Source of the DNA: Amycolatopsis cihanbeyliensis
Lineage (GTDB): Bacteria; Actinomycetota; Actinomycetes; Mycobacteriales; Pseudonocardiaceae
Direction of reading: 5' to 3'
Length of the DNA: 64,000 nucleotides
Assembly: GCF_006715045.1 (NCBI RefSeq)
Contig: NZ_VFML01000001.1
Coordinates: 6,172,001-6,236,000 of the forward strand
Shown one piece after another: positions 8,281 through 17,799 of this stretch. The notes below the pieces were generated by a model. It ran no database searches. It was not told the origin of the DNA and worked only from the letters and a program-made list of their open reading frames with translations. How positions within the stretch are numbered: the stretch's first letter is position 1; each line of letters starts with the position of its first letter. A program made the translations under genes and the position numbers.

Positions 8281-8338
8281 TGGGCTCGCGTCGCCGTACC
8301 GGCTCACCCCCACGAGCCGGTACGGCGACGCGAGCCCA
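8281..8338. repeat. 25-bp perfect inverted repeat, 8-nt loop
   Basis: Arms at 8281-8305 and 8314-8338 are perfectly complementary, separated by ACCCCCAC. As RNA it would form a very stable GC-rich hairpin. It is not directly downstream of any recognised gene: the chitinase starts 291 bp to the left on the minus strand and the SARP gene starts 277 bp to the right. It may insulate the divergent promoters or end an untranslated transcript. Confidence 0.85.
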
Positions 8339-8547
8339 CTCTGTGAAACGCCTCGGCCGGAGGGACCCGCATCGCCGCGCCTGCGATGACACCCGGCCTC
8401 TCCTCCGACCTCGGCGTTGAGACCACGGTGCGACGTACGCCTGTCACGGCACTTGCAAACACATGACAACTGCTGATCACCGGATACGACGCCGCGGGCC
8501 GCCGGGTGGTTCCGGTTTGACGGATCATGAACGCCACCGTCACTGTA

Positions 8548-8556
8548 TGCGATAAT
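8548..8556 (+). promoter_or_regulatory. extended -10 promoter element for the SARP gene
   Basis: TGCGATAAT is a good extended -10 (TGN plus GATAAT) 60 bp upstream of the GTG start. There is no strong -35 at 17-18 bp, which extended -10 promoters tolerate. TTGACG at 8517-8522 is too far away to pair with it. Confidence 0.4.
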
Positions 8557-8615
8557 CGCTGCGAAAGCGCCGTCCCCGTCATGCCCGGCAGCTCGCCCGT
8601 CGCGGAGGTTCACCG

Positions 8616-11429
8616 GTGGATTTCCGAATTCTGGGCCCGGTCGAGGTCGAGGGTCCCGGCGGCCGCCTGCGGGTGCGGGGCGCGAAGACCACCGCGTTGC
8701 TGGCGGCGTTGCTCAGCGAGCCGAACCGGGTGGTGTCCGTCGAGCGGCTGCTGGAGCTGGTGTGGGGTGACGACCCGAACGGCGGCACGGCCAACACGGT
8801 GCACGTGTCGGTGTCCAGGCTGCGCCGCATGTTGACGGCGGAGGAACCGGACCGTCAGTTACGGATAGTAACGCATTCCACCGGTTATTCCTTGCGGGTG
8901 GAACCGGGCGAACTTGACCTGGAGATCTTCCGGCGGCGCGTGCAGGAAGGCAGGGCGGCGACTACAGAAGGTAATGTCGAGCAGGCGAAGGGGGCTTTCG
9001 AGGCGGCGTTGCGTACCTGGCGAGGACCCGCGTTGTCGACCGTGCAGCGGCCGTTCGCGATCTCGCTGGCGGCCGCGCTGAACGACGAACGGCTGGACGC
9101 GCAGGAATGGCTGTTCGAGGCTCGGCTGGCCCTCGGCGAGGCCGCCGACCTGATCGCCGAGATACGCAACCTGCTCACCGCCAACCCGCTCCGGGAGCGC
9201 TTGTACGGCCTGCTGATGCTCGCGCTCTACCGGTCCGGCCGCCAGGCGGAGGCGCTGGAAGCGTTCCGTGAGGCTCGGGAGGTGCTGGTCAGTGAGCTCG
9301 GCATCGAGCCGGGCTCCGACCTGCAGATGCTGCACCAGCAGATCCTCACCCGGGACCCGACGTTGACCAGCGGGTCCTCGTCCGGGGCGGCCGCCGCCAC
9401 ACACCTGCCCCGGCAGCTACCGGCCGATGTGCCCCGGTTCGTCGGCAGGGAGAGCGAGCTGACCAGGCTGGAGTCGCTGCTGGCGCGTCAGGCCGTGAAC
9501 TCGATGGGGATCATGGTCATCGCCGGCGCCGCCGGAATGGGCAAGACCGCGCTCGCCGTGCACTGGGCGCACCGGGTCCGCGAGCGGTTCCCCGATGGTG
9601 AGCTCTTCGTGGACTTCCGTGGCTACACCTCGGATGCGCCGATGGCGCCGACCGAGGTGCTGGCCCGGTTCCTCCGCGCGCTGGGAATCCCGCCGCCGCA
9701 GGTTCCGGTCGACCTGGACGAGCAGGCCGCGTTGTATCGCTCCCTGCTGTCCGGCAAGCGAGTACTGATCGTGCTGGACAACGTCTCCTCGGTGGATCAG
9801 GTCCGCCCGCTGCTCCCCGGTACGCCGGACTGCCTCGTTGTCGTGACCAGCCGGAACGACCTGCGTGGGCTTTCCGTCATGCACGACGCACACAGTCTGG
9901 TTCTGGACGCGCTCACCTCGAAGGAGGCGATCGGCCTGCTCTCCCGCATGGTCGGGGAGCAGCGGGTCGGCGACGAACCCGAGGCGGCCGGCTCGGTCAC
10001 CGGGCTGTGCGGGCGGCTGCCGCTGGCGCTGCGGATCGTGGCGGCGAACATCTCGGCCCGGCCGTGGCTGCGGCTGACCAGCGCGGCCGCCGAACTGGCC
10101 GAGGGCAACCCGCTGCGCCAGCTGGAGATTCCGGGGGATCCGGAGCTGGCCGTCGGCACCGCCTTCGAGCATTCCTACGCCCGGCTCGACCCGGCCAGCC
10201 AGCGACTGTTCGGCATGCTCGGCCGGATTCCCGGCCCGGACTTCAGCTCCGAGGCCGTCGCCGTGTTGGTCGACCAGCCGCATGAGCACGCGGTCCGTGG
10301 CCTGGAACGGCTGGCCGTCGCCCACCTCATCGAGCCGTCCGCCCCCGGCCGGTACCGGTTCCACGATCTGCTCCGGCATTACGCGGTGGAGCGGGTCGCC
10401 CTCGACGAGCTCAGCGGTGACGACGCGGTCGAGGCGGCACTGGATCGCCTGCTCGACTGGTACCTGCAGACCGCCTACCGAGCGACCGGCGTGCTGAACC
10501 GGCATGCGCAGCGGATCTTCCAGCTCGAGCCACCGAAATCGGCCCTGCCACCGTTGGAGTTCCCCGGATACGAGCAGGCGCTGGCCTGGTGCGAGCGGGA
10601 GCGGGCGAACCTGGTCGCGGCCGTGCGGTGTGCCGCCGACTCCGGCCGCAACACCATTGCCTGGCAGTTGCCGGCCGCGCTCTGGTACTTCTTCTTTTTC
10701 CGCAGGCACCTGACGGACTGGCTGACCACCCACGAACTCGGTCTCGCCGCCGCCCAGCGGCAGGGCGACAGGTACGCCGAGGCGTGGATGCGCAACGGCC
10801 TGGGCAGTGCGCTGCGGGAGCTACGTCGTTATGACGAGGCGATCGAGAACTGTCGCAAGGCGCGCGGGATCTCCGGCGACATCGGGGATCGGCGGGGCGA
10901 GAGCGCCAATCTGCACAATCTGGGCGAGGCATACCATCGCGTGGGGTGGCTGTCCGAGGCGCTGGAATGCTGCCAGCAGGCCCTGGACATCCGGCGCGAG
11001 GTCGGTGACCGGTGGGGAGAAGCCGCCGACCTGATGTTGCTCGGTCAGGTTTCCCGGTTGCTCGGTAGGCGAGACGACGCCCTCGGCTACTGCCGGTCCG
11101 CCCTGACCCTGTGGCGTGAGGTCGGCCTGCGCCTCGGCGAGGCCATCACGTTGAACAGCATCGGCGAGATCTGCCGGGCGGACGAGCGGTTCGACGAGGC
11201 TATCGAGTACTACCGAGAGGCACTGGCCATCCGGCGTGCGGTCGGCGACAGGTGGGGTGAGGGGGAGACCCTGGACAACCTCGGCCACGCGCTGTCTCGA
11301 GCGGGGCGGCCCGCCGAGGCGGGCGACTCCTGGCGTCAGGCGCTCGCGATCTTCACCGAGCAGCGTCACCCACGAGCGGCCACGGTCGGTGCCCAGCTAC
11401 AGGAACTCGAGGACCCCGAGGCCCCGTGA
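8616..11429 (+). CDS. AfsR-like SARP transcriptional regulator (SARP-NB-ARC-TPR)
   Basis: A 937-aa regulator starting at GTG 8616. Residues 1-95 are an OmpR-type winged helix (FRILGPVEVEG to STGYSLRV), and about 96-245 are the bacterial transcriptional activator domain. A PRQLPADVPRFVGRE linker leads into NB-ARC with Walker A GAAGMGKT near residue 303. The C-terminal third holds TPR repeats (DRRGES, DRWGEA). SARP proteins activate secondary-metabolite promoters by binding heptameric repeats and recruiting RNA polymerase. Codon 82 (8859-8861) is the rare leucine codon TTA, so translation may depend on the bldA tRNA. It could control the nearby P450/KAS III group or act more widely. Confidence 0.92.
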   Translation: MDFRILGPVEVEGPGGRLRVRGAKTTALLAALLSEPNRVVSVERLLELVWGDDPNGGTANTVHVSVSRLRRMLTAEEPDRQLRIVTHSTGYSLRVEPGELDLEIFRRRVQEGRAATTEGNVEQAKGAFEAALRTWRGPALSTVQRPFAISLAAALNDERLDAQEWLFEARLALGEAADLIAEIRNLLTANPLRERLYGLLMLALYRSGRQAEALEAFREAREVLVSELGIEPGSDLQMLHQQILTRDPTLTSGSSSGAAAATHLPRQLPADVPRFVGRESELTRLESLLARQAVNSMGIMVIAGAAGMGKTALAVHWAHRVRERFPDGELFVDFRGYTSDAPMAPTEVLARFLRALGIPPPQVPVDLDEQAALYRSLLSGKRVLIVLDNVSSVDQVRPLLPGTPDCLVVVTSRNDLRGLSVMHDAHSLVLDALTSKEAIGLLSRMVGEQRVGDEPEAAGSVTGLCGRLPLALRIVAANISARPWLRLTSAAAELAEGNPLRQLEIPGDPELAVGTAFEHSYARLDPASQRLFGMLGRIPGPDFSSEAVAVLVDQPHEHAVRGLERLAVAHLIEPSAPGRYRFHDLLRHYAVERVALDELSGDDAVEAALDRLLDWYLQTAYRATGVLNRHAQRIFQLEPPKSALPPLEFPGYEQALAWCERERANLVAAVRCAADSGRNTIAWQLPAALWYFFFFRRHLTDWLTTHELGLAAAQRQGDRYAEAWMRNGLGSALRELRRYDEAIENCRKARGISGDIGDRRGESANLHNLGEAYHRVGWLSEALECCQQALDIRREVGDRWGEAADLMLLGQVSRLLGRRDDALGYCRSALTLWREVGLRLGEAITLNSIGEICRADERFDEAIEYYREALAIRRAVGDRWGEGETLDNLGHALSRAGRPAEAGDSWRQALAIFTEQRHPRAATVGAQLQELEDPEAP

Positions 11430-11445
11430 CCGGTTCGGCATGGTT

Positions 11446-12693
11446 TTATGCCGCCGTTCCCTGCCGGTGTAGGAGGTTGCGCCTGGGTCTTCGTTCCGGA
11501 TCCAAAAACGAGGGTGGAAGGAACTCCGGTAACCCGTTCCGCATCCGGACCTGCCATTCGGTGTGATGAACCAGATTGTGGTGGAACCAGCAGAGCAGGG
11601 CGAGGTTGTGGAGAGCTGTTGGTCCCCCGTTCGCCCATTCCAGCACGTGATGCGCGTCGCATTGCTTCGGTTTTCTCCGGCACCCTGGAAAGCTGCAACC
11701 CTTGTCCCGGAGAATCAGCGCCCTGCGGATGGCGAGGGGGACGGTGCGGCGTTTCTGCCCGATGTCCAGGATCTCGCCCCTGCTGCCCAGCACCGCGGGC
11801 ACGACGTAGGAGTCGCAGGCCATCCTGCGGATCTGCGCCGCCGAGTAGGACTCCTGCCCGTGCAGCAGCCCGTACCCGGTGCCGTGCTTCAGATCCTCCA
11901 GGGTCACCGACACCATCACCGTGAACGGTTCCCCGGCCTCGGTGGGCCCCTCCTCCGGGCACCCGGCTGCCACTCGTAGGACTTCGGCGAACGCGTCCCC
12001 TTGGCGTTGGTACTTGTTGCGCCGGTCGGGTTCCTCGGTCGTGCTGTGCGGTCTCGCCCGGGGCTCGATCAGGCCGGTCAACAGGGCCGCGGTTTCGGTG
12101 TCGAGGTCGAAGGTGCCGTGCAGGCGTCCGCCCCGGGTTGTGCGCCAGTCCAGGAACCGCTCCGGCCGGGCCAGTTGGTCTTCGGTGGGTGGGTTGCCGT
12201 CCTGGTCCAGCCGGGCCACGATCTCCCGCCCCAGCGCGGTCACCGTGTGCGGCTCGTGCTCCCGCGCCGCCTTGGTCAACAAGGCCTCGGCATGTTCCCG
12301 ATCAGGCAGGCTCACCGGTTGTGGGAACCTGGCCACGGTGGCCCGGATGCTCTCGATGTGTTCGGGCCCGATCGCACCGTCGGCCGCAACCTGTCCCACC
12401 TCGGGCAGCTCCGGCTCCAGCGGCACCCCGGTCGGGCCGTACCGCACTACCACCGCTTGGGCGTGCGCGACGCGTTGCCGGGCGTCGTGCGGGTTGATCC
12501 GCAGCACCTCCCGGGCCAGCGCGGCCACATCGCGGTAGCCCTTCCGTGCGGCGGTGTTGCGGCCGTCCAGTTCGGCCAGGACCGCCAGCTCCCGGGCATA
12601 GTCGGCCCGCCGCCGCTGTTCGATCTCGCCCAGCGCGGCCAGTAGTTCCTCCTCGCCCATGCGGGAGGTGTCGATGCCGAAAGTCCTGCTCAC
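11446..12693 (-). CDS. HNH endonuclease, DUF222 family
   Basis: 415 aa from a GTG at 12693. The sequence upstream in frame does not resemble the family, and GGTGAG precedes the GTG. The N-terminal DUF222 region (about 1-290) is helical. The C-terminal HNH module contains CSFPGC, CDAHHVLEWANGGPT and LCWFHHNLVHH, so the zinc-knuckle cysteines and HNH histidines are intact. Many actinomycetes carry multiple DUF222-HNH genes; some may belong to mobile elements, but their role is unsettled. No flanking repeats are visible. A weak 6-bp hairpin (11436-11453) overlaps its 3' end and that of the SARP gene. Confidence 0.85.
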   Translation of the reverse strand: MSRTFGIDTSRMGEEELLAALGEIEQRRRADYARELAVLAELDGRNTAARKGYRDVAALAREVLRINPHDARQRVAHAQAVVVRYGPTGVPLEPELPEVGQVAADGAIGPEHIESIRATVARFPQPVSLPDREHAEALLTKAAREHEPHTVTALGREIVARLDQDGNPPTEDQLARPERFLDWRTTRGGRLHGTFDLDTETAALLTGLIEPRARPHSTTEEPDRRNKYQRQGDAFAEVLRVAAGCPEEGPTEAGEPFTVMVSVTLEDLKHGTGYGLLHGQESYSAAQIRRMACDSYVVPAVLGSRGEILDIGQKRRTVPLAIRRALILRDKGCSFPGCRRKPKQCDAHHVLEWANGGPTALHNLALLCWFHHNLVHHTEWQVRMRNGLPEFLPPSFLDPERRPRRNLLHRQGTAA

Positions 12694-12942
12694 AGACTCA
12701 CCATACGGTATACTCGACCGTATGTTCGAGTCGCGATCGGGTGATTGTCGGGGATAGCGCGCTTTCCTGGTCCTCGGCCAGCATTCCGGCGAGTTCGCCG
12801 GTGCGGGCAGGGTCGTCCAGGTCCCAGCAGCGAGCTGCTGGGCGGGAGCACAGGTCGTGTGCTTCGTCGGGTTCCACCGTGGTGCGGCCGGCGACCGCGA
12901 GCCAGCGCTCGCGTTCACCCGCCGGGGCGGCGACGACGGTCC

Positions 12943-13737
12943 TCAGCCGATGCGGTATGCGCGGAGGCGGGGTGCTTGTCCGGCGAGCATGTCGAGCTGA
13001 GCACGAATGTGCGTGAAGTCGGATTCGGCGCGCAGGTTGAGTGCGATTGCCGCGGCACGTTCGGTGGTCTCCGCGAATGCGGTTTCCGCGGCACGAAGCA
13101 GCTCCGACACCTGCCACGCGGTCTGACCGGGTCCGGAGGGTACGCCGGATTCAAGGCTCTCACCGAGTTTCGCCAGCCGTAGCGCCTCGGTCAGTTCACC
13201 GTCCAGGGTTTCGCCGATGCGGGCGAACCAGTCCCGGCCCGCGCCTTCGGGGGTCGCGGCGACGATCGAATGGTACGCCGCGACCGAGTTCGCGCAGGTC
13301 TCGAACGAGCGTGCCCAGCGTCCGGACGGGTGAAGGCCGTGCCCGGCGAACCGGGCGGTGTCCGCCTGGTCCGCCTGGGTCTCGCGGGCGAGACGCCGCT
13401 CCGCTTCGGTCGGTGTGCGTAGCCAGGACCTCGCGACGAATTGAGCGAGTACCCCGGTAAGGCAGCCGAAGACGGCTCCGGCGGGTACGAACAGGATGAG
13501 TCCCGCGACGAAATTGGCGACCGCGGAGTTGTCGGCGAGCGAACCGGTCGGGGTCGCCATCAACCACGATGCCAGGCCCACGCCGAGGATCGCGCCGAGC
13601 ATCCCGAGTATCGCCCAGCCAGCACGCGCCAACGCATGGTTGACCGGACCTCCGCGCAGTGCCATCCGCTCCCGCCAGTCGACGGAAGCGGGCTGCCGGC
13701 CGAGTCCCCGGCGTGCCCCGCGCGTACCTCGTGCCAT
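12943..13737 (-). CDS. two-TM membrane protein of unknown function
   Basis: 264 aa from ATG 13737, preceded by GGGAGG at ideal spacing. There are two hydrophobic segments, about residues 35-60 (AGWAILGMLGAILGVGLASWLMA) and 70-98 (VANFVAGLILFVPAGAVFGCLTGVL). A cytoplasmic helical domain of about 160 residues rich in Ala, Glu and Arg follows. I do not recognise the family. The 249 bp between it and the HNH gene contain a short coding-like stretch on the minus strand, but no start or domain I can support. Confidence 0.6.
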   Translation of the reverse strand: MARGTRGARRGLGRQPASVDWRERMALRGGPVNHALARAGWAILGMLGAILGVGLASWLMATPTGSLADNSAVANFVAGLILFVPAGAVFGCLTGVLAQFVARSWLRTPTEAERRLARETQADQADTARFAGHGLHPSGRWARSFETCANSVAAYHSIVAATPEGAGRDWFARIGETLDGELTEALRLAKLGESLESGVPSGPGQTAWQVSELLRAAETAFAETTERAAAIALNLRAESDFTHIRAQLDMLAGQAPRLRAYRIG

Positions 13738-13821
13738 CGCGACCTCCCATTCGCCATCTCGGACGGCCACACGGGCCGCCCGGTTCCTGCCGCGGCGAAC
13801 CGGGTCACGCCAGTTCGGGCA

Positions 13822-15054
13822 CTAACCGGTTGTCCCGATCGGCAGTTCGGCGTATCCGTTCATGGTCAGCCGATCCCTGCGGACCGGTTCCGCGGCCGTG
13901 GCCAGACCGGGGAACCGGTTCAGCAGCACCGGAAATGCCACCTGTGCCTGTATCCGGGCGAGCGCCGCGCCGAGGCAGAAATGCGGGCCCGCGCCGAAGC
14001 TCAACGGTTGGTTCCCCGGACGTTCCGGGAGGAATCGGTCGGGTGCCTCGAACCGGTCGGGATCCCGGCAGGCCGAGCCGAGCAGCAGAATGGCCTCCCG
14101 GTGCCGGGCGATTTCCACCCCGGAGATCTCGGTGTCCGCCTCGGCCCAGCGCGAGGTCACGTGCACCGGCGTGTCGTAACGCAGCATCTCCTCGACGTAG
14201 CTGGGGGCGAGTTCGGGTTGGTCGCGCAGGGCGGCCATGGCGTCCGGATGCGCCAGCAACGCGGCGAGGCCGTTGCCGAGCAGGTTGCTGGTGGTCTCGA
14301 ACCCCGCGGCCAGCAGCAGCACGAGGTTGGCGGTCAGTTCCCGCCCGGACAGCTCGCGCTCGGTCGAACCGTCGACCAGCGCGCTGATCAGGTCCGATCG
14401 GGGCGATCGGCGACGCTGCGCCACCTGCTCCGCGAGGTAGTCGCGGAGTTGGTCCGCCGCGCCGTCGGCGACCATGATCTCGTCCTCGTTCGGCATCGCC
14501 TCCAGCGCGACCGAAAGCTTCGTGACCTGCGTACGCAGCCAGGCACGATCGTCGGCGGGAACACCGAGCAACTCGCCGGCGACCGCCACCGGCAACCGAA
14601 CCGCGAACTCGGCCATGAAATCGACCGGTGCGCCGCCGGCCCCGAGCTCGGCCAGCCGCCCCGCCGCGGCGGTGGCCAGTTCGGTCACCGTGTCCCGGAG
14701 CTCGGCGATCCGGCGCTGGGTGAACGCGTGGCCGGCCAACTTGCGGAGACGTTCGTGCGCGGACGACGGGGCGAACAGCATCGACTCCCGCAGCAGCGCG
14801 ACCGAGGAGTGCTCGCGCCAGCCGGGGAAGCTCAGGTCGAGGTAACCCTCGTGTTCCACCTCGAAGATCGGGTCGCGCAACACCCGGTCGCAGTCGGCGT
14901 ACCGGCTGAGAATGACGAAGTTCCCGAACGGGAGGACTGGTGCCTGGGTCCGCAGGACGTCGTAGTAGGGGTAGGGATTCGTGCGGCCGGTGGTGCTCAG
15001 CAACGCGCCGACGGCCTCCTGCGGGCCGACGTCCACCGGATCAGCGGCCGGCAT
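13822..15054 (-). CDS. cytochrome P450 (bacterial class I type)
   Basis: A 410-aa haem monooxygenase. It has the I-helix oxygen-activation motif AGFETT (250-255), the K-helix ExxR as EEMLR (Glu289, Arg292) and the haem loop FGAGPHFCLG with Cys360. Length and motifs are those of soluble actinomycete P450s, which take electrons from a ferredoxin; no ferredoxin gene is adjacent. Its ATG overlaps the stop of the upstream thioesterase as TGATG, so the two are coupled. It probably hydroxylates a product of the local KAS III/FAD-hydroxylase group. Confidence 0.93.
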   Translation of the reverse strand: MPAADPVDVGPQEAVGALLSTTGRTNPYPYYDVLRTQAPVLPFGNFVILSRYADCDRVLRDPIFEVEHEGYLDLSFPGWREHSSVALLRESMLFAPSSAHERLRKLAGHAFTQRRIAELRDTVTELATAAAGRLAELGAGGAPVDFMAEFAVRLPVAVAGELLGVPADDRAWLRTQVTKLSVALEAMPNEDEIMVADGAADQLRDYLAEQVAQRRRSPRSDLISALVDGSTERELSGRELTANLVLLLAAGFETTSNLLGNGLAALLAHPDAMAALRDQPELAPSYVEEMLRYDTPVHVTSRWAEADTEISGVEIARHREAILLLGSACRDPDRFEAPDRFLPERPGNQPLSFGAGPHFCLGAALARIQAQVAFPVLLNRFPGLATAAEPVRRDRLTMNGYAELPIGTTG

Positions 15055-15899
15055 CAACGACCCTCCTGCCTGGGCACCGTCATTATCATCTGCTGCCCAC
15101 CGCTGGCGACCATGCCCGCCTCCGGAGACCAGACCTGGGCCCGTGCCCCGGCCAGGCCGGCGCCGGTTCGCAGTCCCTCGGAGTCGATCAGCAGCCAGTC
15201 GCCGGTCGGTGTCGCGCCGTGAAACGTCAGCTGCAGATCCAGTGTCGGAGCGATGAACGTCAACTCTTCGGCCGGGAAACCTTGTGCCACGGAAGGAAAT
15301 CCGATGATGTCCATGGCGATCACGGCCCGGCACGCTTCCAGCCACGGGTCCTCGGGGAAGGCCGCCTGCGGAATGAATCGTACCCATGCCTTGCCGTTCG
15401 GCTCACCCGCGGGCCGGTCCGGGCCGATCGGTGGTTCGCCGACCGGACGGATCTCGTAGTTTCGCCACAGTGGAATCGGCTTCCCACCCGCCGCGGCCAC
15501 GCGTTCGGCCATCGTCGGCAGTTCGGCAGGCGGTGGGACCTCCGGCGCGTCCCGCCACTGCCGTTCGGGCCCGTCCAGGTTCGCGGCCACCGTCCAGACG
15601 GAGGCCTCCACGATCGGCCGATCGTCCTGGAACATGCCGACCCGCAGCGCCTCCGCCCGCCGTCCACTGCGGAGCCGGGTCACCCGCAGTTCCACCGGGT
15701 CGAACGTCGCGGTGCCGAGGAAGCTACAGGTCACGCTGGCCGGCCGGGCCAGCGTCGTGGCCGCTCCGGCTGCGCGCAGCGCGATGGCCGCGAGGTAGCC
15801 GCCGTTCGGACCCCACATGGCCCAGTCGGGTGACAGGACGGCTCGGTAGCGGTCCTGTCCGGTCGGCTCGACGGCGGTATCGGAACCCAGGTTTCCCAT
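15054..15899 (-). CDS. double-hotdog thioesterase-family protein
   Basis: 281 aa resembling acyl-CoA thioesterase II-like proteins with two hotdog repeats. The first contains the WGPNGGYLAAIALRAAG segment on the central helix. The second contains the LDLQLTFHGATPTGDWLLI strand region and the Q-rich end GGQQMIMTVPRQ. It would cleave or bind an acyl-CoA or acyl-ACP. It is the first gene of a two-gene operon with the P450 and diverges from the FAD hydroxylase. Confidence 0.8.
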   Translation of the reverse strand: MGNLGSDTAVEPTGQDRYRAVLSPDWAMWGPNGGYLAAIALRAAGAATTLARPASVTCSFLGTATFDPVELRVTRLRSGRRAEALRVGMFQDDRPIVEASVWTVAANLDGPERQWRDAPEVPPPAELPTMAERVAAAGGKPIPLWRNYEIRPVGEPPIGPDRPAGEPNGKAWVRFIPQAAFPEDPWLEACRAVIAMDIIGFPSVAQGFPAEELTFIAPTLDLQLTFHGATPTGDWLLIDSEGLRTGAGLAGARAQVWSPEAGMVASGGQQMIMTVPRQEGR

Positions 15900-16059
15900 G
15901 GCCCCTTCCTAACTGAGTCGGCATACCCGGGCAAGCGCGGCGGGCCTCGTTTCCGGCGAATGTCAGCGCTGTGCAAGGCGGGGGGTCGAAAGTCGAGGGC
16001 GACTCATTCGATTCTTACCTTGTTCGCCTCACGATGGCGTGCCGGTTACGGAGACGTGC

Positions 16060-17730
16060 ATGTACGACGAGAGGACACCGGTCCTGATCGCCGGTGGCGG
16101 GCTCGTGGGCCTTTCCACGGCCCTGTTCCTGGGGCAGCACGGGGTGCGCCCGTTGCTGGTGGAGCGGCATTTCGGTACCGCGAACCACGCCCGCACCCCT
16201 GGCTACAACCCGCGCACCATGGAGTTGTTCCGCTCGTGCGGGATCGAGGACGCGATCCGGGACGCGGATGACTGGCCCGTCGAACGAACCGGCATTCTGT
16301 GGGTGGAGACACTGGCGGGCGAGGAGATCGGTTGGCTGGATCCCCCGGAGTTCAAGGCCGATCTGAGTGCCTTCGCCGAGGTGAGTCCCGCCGGCTGGGC
16401 GGTCTGCAGGCAGGATCGGCTGGAACCGGTGCTGCGCACGCATGCCGAGCGGCTCGGCGGGGACCTCCGGTTCGGGACCAGGATGGTCTCCTTCGAACCG
16501 GATCCGGACGGGGTCACCGCGGTGATCGAGGACAGGGAGAGCGAGGCTCGCCGTACCGTTCGCGCCGACTACCTGGTGGACGCCGAGGGGACGAAGAGCG
16601 AGATCCGGCGGTTGCTCGGAATCGAGCACGCCGGGGTCGGCGTGCTCGACCGCAGGGTGAGCATCTGGTTCCGCGCCGATCTGAGCCAGGCCCGGCGCGG
16701 GCGGGGAATCGTGCTGTGCATGGTCCGCAACGCCGAGGTGACCGGCGCACTGCGGGTCACCACCGGCGACCAGGCCGCGCTCACTGTCAGTTACGATCCG
16801 GGCAAGGGTGAGGGCCCGGAGGACTTCACGCCGGAGCGGTGCGTCGAACTGATCAGGGCCGCCGTCGGGATCCCGGACCTGCGGGTCTCGGTGGAGATGG
16901 TGAGCCCGTGGGACCTGGCCGCCGGAGTCGCCCACCGTTACCGGCAGGGACGGGTCTTCCTCGTCGGTGACTCCGCGCACATCATGCCGCCCGCCGGCGC
17001 CTACGGCGCGAACACCGGCATCCAGGAGAGCCACAACCTGGCCTGGAAACTCGCCTTCGTGCTCAACGGTGTCGCCGACGAGGTCCTGCTGGACAGCTAC
17101 CAGGCCGAGCGGCGACCGGTCGCCGAGCTCACCATGCACGAGACCGTCGCCAGATGGCGTAGCTGGTTCGCCGCGGGCCCCAACCCCGGAACCGAGGCCG
17201 CGCCGGTCCGGTTGGCGGACGATCTGGCCCTGATGTTCGGGTACGGCTACCGCTCCGCGGCCGTACTGGCCGAACAGGACACCCGGCCCACGCGGGCGGG
17301 GCGGGATGTCGAGGACGTCACCGCGGAGCTGACGGATCCGCGGGAGCCGACCGGCGGCCCCGGTGTCCGTGCGCCGCACGTCTGGTTCGATGACGGCACC
17401 TCCCGGGTATCGACGACGGACCTGTGTCGTTCCGCGTTCGTCCTGCTCACCGGCGTTCCCGGCGAGGCGTGGCAGCAGGCGGCGCGACGGCTGCGCGAGC
17501 GGCTCGGCGTGCCGCTGGACTGCTACCGGATCGGGCAGGGCGGCGACCTGCGGGATATCGAAGGGCGCTGGCCGGACACCTTCCGGATCGGCGAAGGGGG
17601 AGCGGTACTTCTGCGGCCGGACGGGTTCGTCGCCTGGCGGGAACGGGACGGGGGCGCGGCCGGGTCCCCTGAGCGGGTGCTGGAGCGGGTACTGCTCCGG
17701 TTGCTGCGCCCTGATGGCGACACGTCCTGA
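16060..17730 (+). CDS. FAD-dependent aromatic hydroxylase (PheA/TfdB, FAD_binding_3 family)
   Basis: 556 aa. ATG 16060 has GGAG 7 nt upstream; an in-frame GTG at 16039 lacks a site. The motifs are GGGLVGL for FAD near the N-terminus, a DG-like segment (LVDAEGTKSEIRR, with Ala-Glu where family members usually have Asp-Gly), and the GD motif VGDSAHIMPPAGAYGANTGIQ. A C-terminal thioredoxin-like domain (about 400-556) is typical of phenol and polyketide hydroxylases of the PgaE/RdmE type. It would hydroxylate an aromatic ring or quinone with NADPH and O2. It is divergent from the thioesterase-P450 operon and lies upstream of the KAS III gene. Confidence 0.88.
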   Translation: MYDERTPVLIAGGGLVGLSTALFLGQHGVRPLLVERHFGTANHARTPGYNPRTMELFRSCGIEDAIRDADDWPVERTGILWVETLAGEEIGWLDPPEFKADLSAFAEVSPAGWAVCRQDRLEPVLRTHAERLGGDLRFGTRMVSFEPDPDGVTAVIEDRESEARRTVRADYLVDAEGTKSEIRRLLGIEHAGVGVLDRRVSIWFRADLSQARRGRGIVLCMVRNAEVTGALRVTTGDQAALTVSYDPGKGEGPEDFTPERCVELIRAAVGIPDLRVSVEMVSPWDLAAGVAHRYRQGRVFLVGDSAHIMPPAGAYGANTGIQESHNLAWKLAFVLNGVADEVLLDSYQAERRPVAELTMHETVARWRSWFAAGPNPGTEAAPVRLADDLALMFGYGYRSAAVLAEQDTRPTRAGRDVEDVTAELTDPREPTGGPGVRAPHVWFDDGTSRVSTTDLCRSAFVLLTGVPGEAWQQAARRLRERLGVPLDCYRIGQGGDLRDIEGRWPDTFRIGEGGAVLLRPDGFVAWRERDGGAAGSPERVLERVLLRLLRPDGDTS

Positions 17731-17799
17731 CGGGAGCCGCGGCCCTGGTATAGATTCGGGCATCCTCTAGAGTGACCCGCTCCCATTAAGGGGGATGTC

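Larger units (their letters stand above)
7991..8615. other. 625-bp control region between chitinase and SARP genes
   Basis: This long divergent region carries the chitinase promoter and DasR-like operator (8046-8074), a 25-bp perfect inverted repeat (8281-8338) and an extended -10 for the SARP gene (8548-8556). A 75-codon frame ending at 8268 has no ribosome site or recognisable homology. I see no convincing gene. Confidence 0.6.

Noticed and set aside
11436..11453. 6-bp hairpin between the convergent SARP and HNH genes
   Set aside because: Too short to call a terminator with confidence, and it overlaps the HNH stop codon.
12698..12942. Minus-strand frame with coding-like composition between the HNH gene and the two-TM protein gene
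   Set aside because: The portion outside the neighbouring gene has no plausible start and no recognised domain; could be a relic but cannot be supported.
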